From the NCBI GenBank assembly GCA_045652705.1, contig JAZRUV010000012.1, positions 1 through 28,518 of the forward strand: 28,518 bases of DNA, read 5' to 3'. The notes under the pieces are model-generated. The model did not search any database, was not told the origin of the DNA, and was given only the letters and a program-made list of their open reading frames with translations. The stretch is from UMGS1649 sp045652705. GTDB lineage: Bacteria > Bacillota > Clostridia > TANB77 > CAG-465. The translations under genes were made by a program, and so were the position numbers. This document shows positions 7,154-15,918 of this stretch, piece after piece; within the stretch, counting starts at the first letter, position 1, and each line of letters opens with the position of its first letter.

Positions 7154-7519
7154 ATGAGAAATTTAAAAACAAATAAACAAGGTGTATCATTAGTAATATT
7201 AGTAATAACAATTATAGTAATGATAATATTAGCAGGAACAATTATTTTGTCATTAGACAATACTGGAATAATAGAAAAAGCACAAGGTGCCGTGGATAAA
7301 ACAAATCTTAATGAAGTGAAAAATTTAGCTCAAGCAGTATGGGCGGAAGCATATCTGAATGATATAAGAACAGATGAAGGATTAAGAGATGCAGTAATGA
7401 GTGCATTACAAAAACAAGGCATAACAGAAGAACATTATAACGGGTATACAATAGAAGTAACAATAAAGGGAGTAAGATTTGTAGAGAAGAATGAACAAGT
7501 GGGTACTGATCAACAATAG
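7154..7519 (+). CDS. Prepilin-like protein (VSLVILVITIIV N-terminus)
   Basis: This 121-residue protein begins MRNLKTNKQG then VSLVILVITIIVMIILAGTI: a basic leader ending in Gly and a long hydrophobic helix, as in type IV pilins and pseudopilins cleaved by prepilin peptidase. The +5 residue is Ile rather than the usual Glu. After the helix comes DNTGIIEKAQGAVDKTNLNEVKN, typical of the amphipathic second half of pilin alpha-1. A small C-terminal domain follows (GYTIEVTIKGVRFVEKN). The N-terminus is nearly the same as that of the partial gene at 28388, also at the DNA level. AGAGGGGAG is the ribosome site. It is probably a minor pilin-like or surface-anchored protein; the export apparatus is not in the window. 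Confidence 0.7.
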   Translation: MRNLKTNKQGVSLVILVITIIVMIILAGTIILSLDNTGIIEKAQGAVDKTNLNEVKNLAQAVWAEAYLNDIRTDEGLRDAVMSALQKQGITEEHYNGYTIEVTIKGVRFVEKNEQVGTDQQ

Positions 7520-7605
7520 TTGCGAACAAATATCCTACTAATTAGAGGGACTCTCTTCCAAAAGATGCTTAGTAAAAGTACAGAAAAAATAATAAATATA
7601 ACATA

Positions 7606-7641
7606 CAAAACACTGAGAATATTTCTTGGTGTTTTGTTGCC
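7606..7641 (+). terminator. Intrinsic terminator after the prepilin-like pair
   Basis: CAAAACACTGAG (7606-7617), loop AATATTT, CTTGGTGTTTTG (7625-7636): a 12-bp stem with two G-T pairs, followed by a short T/G tract (TTGCCTTTTG). The tail is imperfect but the position fits, about 90 bp after the last stop. Confidence 0.65.
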
Positions 7642-7664
7642 TTTTGTCACATTTTAGTTTGTGT

Positions 7665-7693
7665 TTGACATAATCATATTCGTGTTGTATAAT
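7665..7693 (+). promoter_or_regulatory. Consensus promoter for the FAD oxidoreductase gene
   Basis: TTGACA (7665-7670), 17-bp spacer, TATAAT (7688-7693). The leader that follows (about 70 bp) includes a small hairpin, CATATC/GATATG with loop TTAATA, around 7717-7734. The gene start at 7768 is preceded by GGAGG. Confidence 0.85.
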
Positions 7694-7767
7694 ATACGGG
7701 CACTAACTCTAGGTATCATATCTTAATAGATATGTGGATATATTATATTTTTTATGGAGGAAATAAA

Positions 7768-9201
7768 ATGACTAAATACGATGTAATCATAATAGGCGCC
7801 GGCCCCTCTGGAATATTTACTGCTCTTGAGCAAAAGAAACTTAATGATAAGCTGCGGATTCTTCTTGTTGACCAGGGAAGACTTGTAGAAAAAAGAGTGT
7901 GTCCTGTAGCTCATGGTGGGAAGTGTGTAAAATGTAAGCCGTTTTGCCACATCACTAATGGTTTTTCAGGTGCTGGTGCTTTCTCAGATGGTAAACTCAG
8001 TCTTTTTAATGAACAGGATAATGACATTTATGTTGGAGGTTCAGTGCACAATTATTTAGGTGTAGAAGAGACAAAAAGATTAATACGTTATACAGATGAA
8101 ATTTATCTTTCTTACGGTGCAGACCCGAAAGTTGAAGGCGTCGAATTTCAAGATGAAATAAATGCATATAAATACAGAGCTAGAAGGTATGGTGTAGATC
8201 TTATTTCAGTTCCCATCAGACATCTAGGCACTGAGAAAGCTCATGAGTTATACAAAGCTATGCAAGACAGCTTGACTAAAATGGGTGTAGACCTTTTGAT
8301 GGGTACTGTTGTAAGCGACCTTTTAATTAAAGACGGAAAAGTGTATGGAGTAGAGACTGAGAATCCGCATAATCTTGAAGCGAGTTCAATTAATTATTAT
8401 GCAGATAATGTTGTAATTGCTGTGGGGCGTAAAGGTGCTAACTGGCTTGCGCATATGTGTGATAAGCATGGAATTCGAGATAAAGCTGGTATCGTAGATA
8501 TTGGTATTCGTTACGAGCTTCCGGATTTTGTGATGCAAGATATAAATAGACTTATGTATGAAGCAAAATTTGTAGGAAGGCTTAAGCCGTATGAAGATAA
8601 AGTGAGAACATTTTGCCAAAATCCCAGTGGCTTTGTATCTTCAGAGGTCTATGATGACGACTTAACTCTTGTTAATGGCCATTCGTACAAGGATAAAAAG
8701 AGTACAAATACCAACCTTGCGATTTTGTGCTCTCATCACTTTACTTATCCGTTTGACCAACCTTTACTTTATGGAAGAAATATTGCTAAGAATGCTAATC
8801 TTCTAGGAAATGGACAAGTGCTTGTTCAAAGACTTGGTGACATTTTAACAGGGCATAGGAGTCATGAATGCTGGATTGCACGCAATTCTGTACAACCGAC
8901 ACTGAAAACAGCTGTTGCAGGCGATGTTACCCAAGCATTGGGTTATAGAACTATGACCAACATTTTGGAGTTTATTAGAGCCATAGATAATGTTGTTCCG
9001 GGTTTTGCAAACTCAGATAACCTGTTATATTCTCCTGAAATTAAATTTTATTCAAACGAAGTCGCTATAGACAAAAATTTTGAGACGAGTGTGTCTGGTC
9101 TATATTCTATTGGAGATGCGGGTGGACTTACGCGTGGGCTTATGCAGGCGTCTGTTTCTGGAGTGCATCTTGCAAGAGTTTTAAATCAAAAATTAAAGTA
9201 A
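7768..9201 (+). CDS. FAD-dependent oxidoreductase (COG2509-type)
   Basis: The start at 7768 was chosen because GGAGG lies 7 bp before it; the longer frame from 7732 has no ribosome site. The 477-residue protein begins with a dinucleotide-binding fold (DVIIIGAGPSG, about residues 5-15). Next come a Cys-rich loop (CPVAHGGKCVKCKPFC) and the conserved NGFSGAGAFSDGKLSL of the COG2509 'uncharacterised FAD-dependent dehydrogenase' family. The C-terminus has the second FAD motif (LYSIGDAGGLTRGLMQASVSG). The Cys-rich loop might hold a metal or redox disulfide. The electron donor and acceptor are unknown. It is a single-gene unit with its own consensus promoter and terminator. Codons such as CTT, GTT and CGT are commoner than in its neighbours, a possible sign of acquisition or higher expression. 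Confidence 0.8.
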   Translation: MTKYDVIIIGAGPSGIFTALEQKKLNDKLRILLVDQGRLVEKRVCPVAHGGKCVKCKPFCHITNGFSGAGAFSDGKLSLFNEQDNDIYVGGSVHNYLGVEETKRLIRYTDEIYLSYGADPKVEGVEFQDEINAYKYRARRYGVDLISVPIRHLGTEKAHELYKAMQDSLTKMGVDLLMGTVVSDLLIKDGKVYGVETENPHNLEASSINYYADNVVIAVGRKGANWLAHMCDKHGIRDKAGIVDIGIRYELPDFVMQDINRLMYEAKFVGRLKPYEDKVRTFCQNPSGFVSSEVYDDDLTLVNGHSYKDKKSTNTNLAILCSHHFTYPFDQPLLYGRNIAKNANLLGNGQVLVQRLGDILTGHRSHECWIARNSVQPTLKTAVAGDVTQALGYRTMTNILEFIRAIDNVVPGFANSDNLLYSPEIKFYSNEVAIDKNFETSVSGLYSIGDAGGLTRGLMQASVSGVHLARVLNQKLK

Positions 9202-9212
9202 TAGCAAACAAT

Positions 9213-9253
9213 AAAACAAAACGTTAGACAATTGTTTAACGTTTTGTTTTTTT
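9213..9253 (+). terminator. Intrinsic terminator after the FAD oxidoreductase gene
   Basis: AAAACAAAACGTTA (9213-9226) pairs perfectly with TAACGTTTTGTTTT (9237-9250) across a 10-nt loop, followed by more T residues. It is a strong Rho-independent structure 12 bp after the stop codon. Confidence 0.9.
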
Positions 9254-9310
9254 CTTTTATTAGTAAGTTTTTGGTAACTTTGGTGGTGCACTTTTTCTAG
9301 TTAAATTAGG

Positions 9311-9339
9311 TTGCATTAAAGTCGAATTTATAGTATAAT
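9311..9339 (+). promoter_or_regulatory. Promoter of the teichoic acid operon
   Basis: TTGCAT (9311-9316), 17-bp spacer, TATAAT (9334-9339). The transcript would start near 9346, about 50 bp before the tagG start. No internal terminator was seen before 15883, so all six genes probably depend on it. Confidence 0.8.
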
Positions 9340-9394
9340 ATTAGTGTGACAAAATACAATAAAAAATATAAACAAGATAATGTTGGGAGGAATA

Positions 9395-10180
9395 ATGAAG
9401 AGATTCATACAAGATATAAAAAAATATTATAAGTATACTATATATGCTACAAAAGCTGAATTGAAATCTGAAGTGGCAGGCTCACATTTAGGATGGCTAT
9501 GGTGGTTTTTAGAGCCTCTATGTTTTATGTTAGTTTATGCATTTATGGTTGTAGCAGTTTTTAATGCAAGCGAAAAGTATATGTTAGCATTTGTGTTTAT
9601 TGGAAATACAATATGGACATTTTTTAACAAATGTTTAACAACTTCGGTAAAACTAATATCTTCAAATAAAAATATAGTAACAAAAGTATATATTCCAAAG
9701 TTTATACTAGTATTAGTTAAGATGTGCGTAAATTTCTTTAAGTTATTAGTATCACTTTTAATAGTAGCAGGACTTATGGCATTTTATAAAGTGCCGCTTA
9801 GTCTAACAATGTTACAAATGGTACCAATTTTAGTACTTCTATTTTTACTTACATTTGGTATATGTGTAATATTTTCACATTTTGGTGTGTTTGTAGAAGA
9901 CTTAGCAAACTTAGTCAGTATAGCAATGAAATTACTATTTTATTTTTCAGGTATATTTTATTCAGTAACAACAAGAATACCAGCTCCTTATGGAAAAATA
10001 CTTGCAAAAATAAATCCAGCAGCATTTGCAATAGAGCAAGCTAGAGGATCGCTTTTATACAGACAAGGTTTAGATTGGACGTCTTTAGGAGTATGGTTTG
10101 TTATAGCTATAATACTTTGTGCTATAGGGATTAAGACTATATATAAAAATGAAAATAACTATGTAAAGGTAATGAGTTAG
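9395..10180 (+). CDS. tagG: Teichoic acid/polysaccharide ABC exporter permease, TagG-like
   Basis: This is an ABC-2-type permease of 262 residues with about six membrane helices and the N-terminal signature AELKSEVAGSHLGWLWWFLEPL, typical of the TagG/RfbA/KpsM-like polymer exporters ('...R....LG..W..L.P'). It would move lipid-linked polymer from the cytoplasm to the outer face. The start at 9395 has GGGAGG 5 bp upstream; an earlier ATG at 9380 has none. tagH follows with no gap and the rest of the operon encodes glycerol-phosphate polymer synthesis, so wall teichoic acid is the likely cargo. Another glycerol-phosphate polymer is the alternative. Confidence 0.85.
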   Translation: MKRFIQDIKKYYKYTIYATKAELKSEVAGSHLGWLWWFLEPLCFMLVYAFMVVAVFNASEKYMLAFVFIGNTIWTFFNKCLTTSVKLISSNKNIVTKVYIPKFILVLVKMCVNFFKLLVSLLIVAGLMAFYKVPLSLTMLQMVPILVLLFLLTFGICVIFSHFGVFVEDLANLVSIAMKLLFYFSGIFYSVTTRIPAPYGKILAKINPAAFAIEQARGSLLYRQGLDWTSLGVWFVIAIILCAIGIKTIYKNENNYVKVMS

Positions 10181-10933
10181 GTGAGTATAGTGGAAAAGAA
10201 AAAATATGCAATTACAGTAAAAAACCTACATATAAAATATAAGACAATTCAAAAGCTTTCCATAAGAAAGTCTTTGTTCAAACTTAAGAAATCTAAATCT
10301 GAATATTTTGAAGCAGTAAAAGGGATAAGCTTTGAAATAGAACAAGGAAAAATAGTAGGTATAATAGGTAAAAACGGTAGTGGTAAGTCTACAACATTAA
10401 GAGCAATAGCAGGAATATTTTCAGCAGATAAAGGAACTATAAACTTACATGGAAATACAATATCATTATTGTCTATAGGTGTAGGATTTCAACCAAAGCT
10501 TACAGGATATGAAAATATATTCTTGTCAGGAATGCTTTTGGGATTTACTGAGCAACAAATAGAAGAGAAACTAGAAGATATTATTAAATTCTCAGAACTA
10601 GGTAAATTTATAAATAAGCCTGTTAGAACATATTCTAGCGGTATGTATTCAAAACTGGCATTCTCAATAACTGCAATGCTTGAAACACAAATACTTTTAA
10701 TTGATGAAGTGTTTAGTGTTGGGGATATAAAGTTCAAACAAAAAAGTTATAACAAAATGAAAGAATTAATCTCTAAAGAAGATAGGACAGTTGTTATAGT
10801 TTCACACTCTATGGCAGCAATGAAAGAACTATGTGATGAAATTATATGGCTTAATGATGGTGTTATTATGGAACAAGGTAAGCCAGAGGATGTAATACCT
10901 AAATATGAAGAATATATGCACAATTTAGATTAG
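10181..10933 (+). CDS. tagH: Teichoic acid exporter ATPase, TagH-like
   Basis: ABC ATPase of 250 residues. Walker A is GKNGSGKST (63-71), the signature is YSSGM, Walker B ILLIDEVFSVGD, and the H-loop VIVSHSM. The N-terminal ~45 residues (KNLHIKYKT...SEYFEAVKGISFEI) have the long insert before the first strand seen in TagH/RfbE-type exporters. It lacks the long C-terminal extension of Bacillus subtilis TagH (about 527 residues), as many clostridial homologues do. The GTG start is immediately after the tagG stop, indicating coupling. A second in-frame GTG at 10190 is possible, so the first three residues are uncertain. Confidence 0.88.
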   Translation: MSIVEKKKYAITVKNLHIKYKTIQKLSIRKSLFKLKKSKSEYFEAVKGISFEIEQGKIVGIIGKNGSGKSTTLRAIAGIFSADKGTINLHGNTISLLSIGVGFQPKLTGYENIFLSGMLLGFTEQQIEEKLEDIIKFSELGKFINKPVRTYSSGMYSKLAFSITAMLETQILLIDEVFSVGDIKFKQKSYNKMKELISKEDRTVVIVSHSMAAMKELCDEIIWLNDGVIMEQGKPEDVIPKYEEYMHNLD

Positions 10934-10962
10934 CAATAATGTAGAAAAATGGTGGGGGTTAT

Positions 10963-12222
10963 ATGAAAAAAATTAAAAGTTGGTTAACTAATTTAGCCAA
11001 GAAAAATGTATTAATGAGAAAGTTTATGAAAATGTTAATAAAAGTGTATAGAAAGGTAAGATATTTTGGATACTATATACAGTATAAAGTAAAAGACAAT
11101 GTAATAGTATTTGAAAGCTTTATGGGACGAGCATTTTCGGACAGTCAAAAAGCACTATATAAACAAATGCTTAAGGATAAATATTTTAAAAATTATACTT
11201 TTGTATGGGCATTTAAGAAACCTGAAAATTATGAGTTTTTAAGAAGTAAAAACACAAAAGTTATAAAATATGGTTCTAAAGAGTTCTATAAATATATGTC
11301 TCTTGCCAAATATTGGATAACAAATTCAAGACTTCCAGATTATCTAATTAAGAAAAAAACACAAAAATATATTCAATGTTGGCATGGAACACCTCTAAAA
11401 AGACTTGGTTTTGATATCCAGGTTGAAGGCGGAAATGCATTAAATACATTAAAAGAAATAAAAGACAAATACGAAGACGATGCTAAAAGATATGACTATA
11501 TGTTATCGCCATCGGCATTTTGTACTGAGAAATTTGCATCAGCATTTAATCTTAAAAAATTGAATAAGGAAAATGTTATAGTTGAGATGGGGTATCCTAG
11601 AAATGATTATTTATTTAATCATACTAAACAAGATGTAGATAAATTAAAGAAAAGTTTAGGAATACCGAATGATAAGAAAGTAATACTTTATGCTCCAACA
11701 TGGAGAGACAATCAACATACAGCCGGTGTGGGTTATACATATAACTTAAATATAGATTTTGATAGATTAAGAGAAAAGCTAGAAAAGGATTATGTTATTA
11801 TATTTAGAACACACTATTTTGTATCTAATTCTTTTGATTTTGAGAAATACAAAGGTTTTATATTCAATATGTCAAATCATGATGATGTAAATGATTGCTA
11901 TATCTTAAGTGATATTATAATAACAGATTATTCAAGTGTTTTCTTTGATTTTGCAAACCTAAAAAGACCTATGCTATTTTATATGTATGACTTAGATGAA
12001 TATCAAGGAAAATTAAGAGATTTTTATTTTAGTTTAGATGAACTACCAGGACCTATTGTAAAAACACAAGAGGATTTGGAAAATGAAATTCTAAATATAG
12101 CAGAGTCTTATGAAAAGTGTAAAGAAAAATATGATGCTTTTAATAAAAAGTTTAATTATTTAGATTCTGGAGATTGTAGTAAACGAGTAATTAAGAGGAT
12201 TTTTAAGAAAGGTAAAAAATAA
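10963..12222 (+). CDS. CDP-glycerol glycerophosphotransferase family protein (TagF/TarF-like)
   Basis: This 419-residue protein of the Glyphos_transf family transfers glycerol phosphate from CDP-glycerol to a growing polymer at the inner membrane face. The visible family motifs are CWHGTPLKRLGFD (His of the catalytic HGTP loop), MGYPRND, ILYAPTWRDN, a FRTHYF segment and IITDYSSVFFDF, in the correct order. The basic, amphipathic N-terminus (KKIKSWLTNLAKKNVLMRKF...) may sit on the membrane. The ribosome site GGTGGGGG lies just upstream and the stop overlaps the next ATG by one base. Whether it primes or extends chains cannot be read from sequence alone. Confidence 0.85.
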   Translation: MKKIKSWLTNLAKKNVLMRKFMKMLIKVYRKVRYFGYYIQYKVKDNVIVFESFMGRAFSDSQKALYKQMLKDKYFKNYTFVWAFKKPENYEFLRSKNTKVIKYGSKEFYKYMSLAKYWITNSRLPDYLIKKKTQKYIQCWHGTPLKRLGFDIQVEGGNALNTLKEIKDKYEDDAKRYDYMLSPSAFCTEKFASAFNLKKLNKENVIVEMGYPRNDYLFNHTKQDVDKLKKSLGIPNDKKVILYAPTWRDNQHTAGVGYTYNLNIDFDRLREKLEKDYVIIFRTHYFVSNSFDFEKYKGFIFNMSNHDDVNDCYILSDIIITDYSSVFFDFANLKRPMLFYMYDLDEYQGKLRDFYFSLDELPGPIVKTQEDLENEILNIAESYEKCKEKYDAFNKKFNYLDSGDCSKRVIKRIFKKGKK

Positions 12223-14309
12223 TGAAAAATAAGATTAGTGTTATAATACCAACATATAATACAGAGCAATACATCAAAGAATGTATTGAGTCAATACTTA
12301 ATCAAACATACCAAAATTTTGAAATAATAGTTATAAATGATGGTTCAACAGATAATACATTGGAAATATTAAACGGAATAAATGATGAAAGAATAAGAGT
12401 AATTACTATAGAAAATTCTGGACAAGGTGTTGCAAGAAATCTAGCTTTAAAAGAGGCTACAGGAGACTATATTGCTTTTATAGACTCGGACGATTTTATA
12501 GAACAAGTAACGTTTGAAGTAGCATTAAACAGAATATTACAAGATGATTCTGATTTTGTATATTTTGATTGGAAATACTATTACCAAAAAACAGGTAAAT
12601 ATGCTTATGTGAGTAAACAGGATTTTTTCCATAAGAAAGTTTTAGAGCAAGAGGAATGTAAGGAGCTTTTAAAAATACAACATTATTTTACAGTAAACAA
12701 ATTATATAAAAAGAGTTTCTTACTAGAAAATAATATTAAATATGGTGAAAGATATATTTATGAAGATATTCCTTTTTGGGTAAGAGTTTGTATGAGCGCA
12801 AATAGAGTTTCTTTAATACAATCACCACTTTATTCGGTTAGAACAAATGAGACATCAACAACAAAATCTAATTTAAATACAGATAGACATGTTAACGGCT
12901 TTATTAAAGCTTTTGATGAAAGTATAGTAGAGATAAAGAATGAAAAACACAAATATTATTTCTTAAATTATATGATGAATAAATTTTTGTTATATTATAA
13001 TAAAAGAACACCGGCAAAGTTAAAGAAATCTTTTGCAAGAGAAGTGTATAATAGATTCAAAACATATGATATTAAAAAACTTGGAATAAAATCTAGAGCG
13101 TTAAAGCTTGTAAATAAAATACACCCTCTAAAGAGTGAAGCAAGATTTAAGCTTTATGCTAAAATAGCATATGTTTTACAAACAAATGCTAGAAAAACAA
13201 AGAAAAAGTTAAAGGTGTTAAAAAACAGAAGTGTTAATAAAAAGATCTATAAGAAATATGAGAATAAACCTTTAAAAGAGCAAGTATTATTTATAGGTTT
13301 TGATTATAGGTATACGGGGTCTTCTAGATATCTATATGAACAAATGTCACAAGATAAAGATATCACTATTTATTTTGCTACGGAAAACGACTTAGTTAAA
13401 GAAGAGAATAGGATAAACCCTAATACAAAAGAGTTTTTTGAAAAACTATATACATCTAAGATTGTTATATTCGAAAGTTGGATACCAAAACATTTTGCAA
13501 AACCTGAAAATGCAATATGGATAGACTTATGGCATGGAACACCTCTTAAGAAAATGTTATATGACTCTAATGAAGAGGAAATAGTTTTGACAAATCATAA
13601 TCATAAAAAAGATAAATTTAAAGCAATACAAAAAATGAATTATTTACTAATAGACAATCCAAATGTAAGCAAATATTTTGAGACTAGTTTCTTAATACCT
13701 AAGGAAAGAATACTAGAGTTTGGATATCCTAGAGTTAAGTATTTATTAGAAAATAAAGAAAACCAACAGTTAAAGCAAGAAATTAGACAAAAGTTAAATG
13801 TAGATAAAGACAAAAAGATAATTATGTATCTTCCAACATGGAGAGACTATAATTATAAAAATGATGATGAGAATGATTTTGCATATTTCTTGGACAAAAA
13901 TGTACTTGAAAAAGAGTTGCAAGATAGTAGTTACGTAATAATTTCTAAAGATCACTCATTTTTAAGAAAGGCTAAAGATGTTACAGTAACAGACATAGAG
14001 ACACAAGAATTACTACTTGTAAGTGACTTTGTAATCACAGATTATTCATCAGTTATGTTTGATGCATTTGCGATAGATATACCTGTAGGAATAATAGCCA
14101 AAGACTATGAAAAATATTCTAAATCTAGAGGGCTTTATGAGGATATGTGGCAAGATTTAAAACCATTCGTAGCAGAAAACGAAAAAGATTTAGCTACTAT
14201 TATTAAAAAATATCAATTAAATGAACAATATTATGCTATTAAGAGCAAATACGGTTATGAATCACATGGAGATTTAATGCAGTTTATAATAGACAAATTA
14301 CATGAATAA
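12222..14309 (+). CDS. Fusion: family 2 glycosyltransferase + CDP-glycerol glycerophosphotransferase
   Basis: A 695-residue two-domain protein. Residues 1 to about 240 are a GT2 glycosyltransferase: KISVIIPTYNTEQYI, INDGSTDNT, GQGVARN and the metal-binding IDSDDF (DxD-like). A Lys-rich linker (about 300-350) leads to a glycerophosphotransferase domain: LWHGTPLKKM, FGYPR, IMYLPTWRDY, SKDHSF and VITDYSSVMFDAF. The ATG overlaps the upstream stop (TAATG). The fusion could link glycosyl decoration or linkage to chain extension. GT2-TagF fusions occur in several Firmicutes and capsule loci. The sugar is unknown. Both catalytic motif sets look intact. Confidence 0.85.
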   Translation: MKNKISVIIPTYNTEQYIKECIESILNQTYQNFEIIVINDGSTDNTLEILNGINDERIRVITIENSGQGVARNLALKEATGDYIAFIDSDDFIEQVTFEVALNRILQDDSDFVYFDWKYYYQKTGKYAYVSKQDFFHKKVLEQEECKELLKIQHYFTVNKLYKKSFLLENNIKYGERYIYEDIPFWVRVCMSANRVSLIQSPLYSVRTNETSTTKSNLNTDRHVNGFIKAFDESIVEIKNEKHKYYFLNYMMNKFLLYYNKRTPAKLKKSFAREVYNRFKTYDIKKLGIKSRALKLVNKIHPLKSEARFKLYAKIAYVLQTNARKTKKKLKVLKNRSVNKKIYKKYENKPLKEQVLFIGFDYRYTGSSRYLYEQMSQDKDITIYFATENDLVKEENRINPNTKEFFEKLYTSKIVIFESWIPKHFAKPENAIWIDLWHGTPLKKMLYDSNEEEIVLTNHNHKKDKFKAIQKMNYLLIDNPNVSKYFETSFLIPKERILEFGYPRVKYLLENKENQQLKQEIRQKLNVDKDKKIIMYLPTWRDYNYKNDDENDFAYFLDKNVLEKELQDSSYVIISKDHSFLRKAKDVTVTDIETQELLLVSDFVITDYSSVMFDAFAIDIPVGIIAKDYEKYSKSRGLYEDMWQDLKPFVAENEKDLATIIKKYQLNEQYYAIKSKYGYESHGDLMQFIIDKLHE

Positions 14310-14341
14310 AATTGGAAAAATGTATAAGGAGAGAAGGAAAG

Positions 14342-14743
14342 ATGAAAAAGGTATTAACATATGGAACGTATGATTTACTACATAAAGGACATATTAACCT
14401 ACTTAGACGAGCTAAAGAAAGAGGAGATTATCTAATTGTTGGTATATCTACAGATGAATTTAATGCTATAAAAGGTAAAAAGTCATATTATGATTATGAG
14501 ACAAGAAAACAAATGCTAGAAGCTATAAAATATGTAGATGAAGTTATACCAGAATATGACTGGAACCAAAAGCCGGGAGACATATTAAAATATGGTGCAG
14601 ATGAAGTTGTAATGGGAAGTGATTGGGAAGGTAATGAAAAATTTGAAGCTTTAAGAGAATATTGCAATGTTCATTACTTACCAAGAACAGAAGGGATTAG
14701 TACAACACAAATAAAATCTGAACTTAATTTAATGAATAAATAA
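14342..14743 (+). CDS. tagD: Glycerol-3-phosphate cytidylyltransferase
   Basis: Makes CDP-glycerol from CTP and sn-glycerol 3-phosphate, the donor for the neighbouring transferases. At 133 residues it is near Bacillus TagD (129). YGTYDLLHKGHINLLRRA holds the HxGH nucleotidyltransferase motif, and EGISTTQIKSEL is the conserved ISTTxIK end. DWEGNEKFEAL is also typical. The start at 14342 was chosen for GGAGAGAAGG upstream; a TTG at 14312 in the same frame lacks one. It is placed between polymerase-type genes in the same operon. Confidence 0.95.
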   Translation: MKKVLTYGTYDLLHKGHINLLRRAKERGDYLIVGISTDEFNAIKGKKSYYDYETRKQMLEAIKYVDEVIPEYDWNQKPGDILKYGADEVVMGSDWEGNEKFEALREYCNVHYLPRTEGISTTQIKSELNLMNK

Positions 14744-14747
14744 GTAG

Positions 14748-15857
14748 GTGTTTAAAATAAAAAGACTGGTTATAAAAATAGCGATAGGTATATTAAATAT
14801 TTTGTATTTGCCACTGAAATTGTTAAAAACAAAGAATAAAATAACATACATTAGTAGACAATCTAATACTCCATCAATAGATTTTAAATTATTATATAAT
14901 AAAATAAGTCAACTAGATAGAGATGTTATTCAAATTATACTGACAAAAAAGATAGAACAAGGAATAATAGCAAAGCTAGAGTATGCATTACATACGTTTG
15001 TACAGATGTATCACATAGCTACATCTAAAGTGGTTGTGGTAGACACATATATTATTCCTATTAGTATTTTAAAACATAAAAAAGATCTTAAGGTAATACA
15101 AATATGGCATGCTTTGGGGGCAATAAAAAAATTTGGTTACCAAATTATAGGGAAAAAAGAAGGTAGTTTGGATTCATTAGCTAGAGCAATGAAGATGCAC
15201 AATAATTATGATATAGTAACGTGTGCAAGCAGTGTAACAGCGGATTTTTATTGTGAAGCTTTTAACATTGCAAGAAACAAAATAAAAGTAGTGGGAATGC
15301 CTAGAGTAGATGATATATTAGGCAAAGATAGAAATAAAGAAATATTAGACATAAATAGTAATTATGCTAATAAGAAAACAATATTATATATACCTACATT
15401 TAGAAAAAACGGTAGTGTAGATTTAACAGATATAATAAATAGTGTAGAAGAAGAAAAATATAATTTAATTATTAAATTACATCCATTAGATAAAGTTCAT
15501 GTAGCAGAAAAGTACATAGCAAAAGGGAATTTTACAACATATGATTTAATGAAATTTGCAGATTATATAATAACAGATTACTCAGCAACCGCTATTGAAG
15601 CAAGTTTGCTTGAAAAACCACTTTTCTTGTATGTTTATGATATAGAAACATATAATGAGGCTAGAGGTCTAAATGTAGATTTAACACTTGAACTAAAAAA
15701 TAGCACATCTAAAAACATAAAAGATATATTACAAATGATTGAAAGCAACTCTTATGATAAAGAAGCATTAATAAAATTTAGGAATAAATATATAGAAACA
15801 TATAATGAAAATAATACAGAAAATATTTGTAATATAATAACAGAATTTTTAGTATAA
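14748..15857 (+). CDS. CDP-glycerol glycerophosphotransferase family protein (TagB-like)
   Basis: A third transferase of the family, 369 residues. QIWHALGAIKKFGY is the variant of the catalytic loop (WHAxGAxKKFG) typical of the TagB primase branch, rather than the HGTPLK of the two upstream proteins. VGMPRVDD, ILYIPTFRKNG, IIKLHPLD and IITDYSATAIEASL follow in order. By family knowledge TagB adds the first glycerol phosphate to the disaccharide-lipid linkage unit; that role is inferred here. An N-terminal amphipathic or hydrophobic stretch (about 1-22) fits membrane association. The GTG start 4 bp after tagD has a poorly placed ribosome site, so the true start may be a few codons later. The operon ends here. 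Confidence 0.82.
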   Translation: MFKIKRLVIKIAIGILNILYLPLKLLKTKNKITYISRQSNTPSIDFKLLYNKISQLDRDVIQIILTKKIEQGIIAKLEYALHTFVQMYHIATSKVVVVDTYIIPISILKHKKDLKVIQIWHALGAIKKFGYQIIGKKEGSLDSLARAMKMHNNYDIVTCASSVTADFYCEAFNIARNKIKVVGMPRVDDILGKDRNKEILDINSNYANKKTILYIPTFRKNGSVDLTDIINSVEEEKYNLIIKLHPLDKVHVAEKYIAKGNFTTYDLMKFADYIITDYSATAIEASLLEKPLFLYVYDIETYNEARGLNVDLTLELKNSTSKNIKDILQMIESNSYDKEALIKFRNKYIETYNENNTENICNIITEFLV

Positions 15858-15882
15858 ATGGAGTATTTAAAATTTAAGTATA

Positions 15883-15918
15883 AAAGCTAGCCACAGTTGA
15901 AGTAGTGGCTAGCTTTTT
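15883..15918. terminator. Strong, probably bidirectional terminator
   Basis: AAAGCTAGCCAC (15883-15894) pairs perfectly with GTGGCTAGCTTT (15905-15916) across a 10-nt loop, with T-runs on the right and A-runs on the left. It ends the teichoic acid operon and also the convergent minus-strand gene, whose stop codon (15909-15911) lies inside the stem. Confidence 0.92.

Noticed and set aside
7732..7767. Longer N-terminus of the FAD oxidoreductase
   Set aside because: There is no ribosome site for 7732, whereas GGAGG fits 7768 and the dinucleotide-binding fold begins immediately after.
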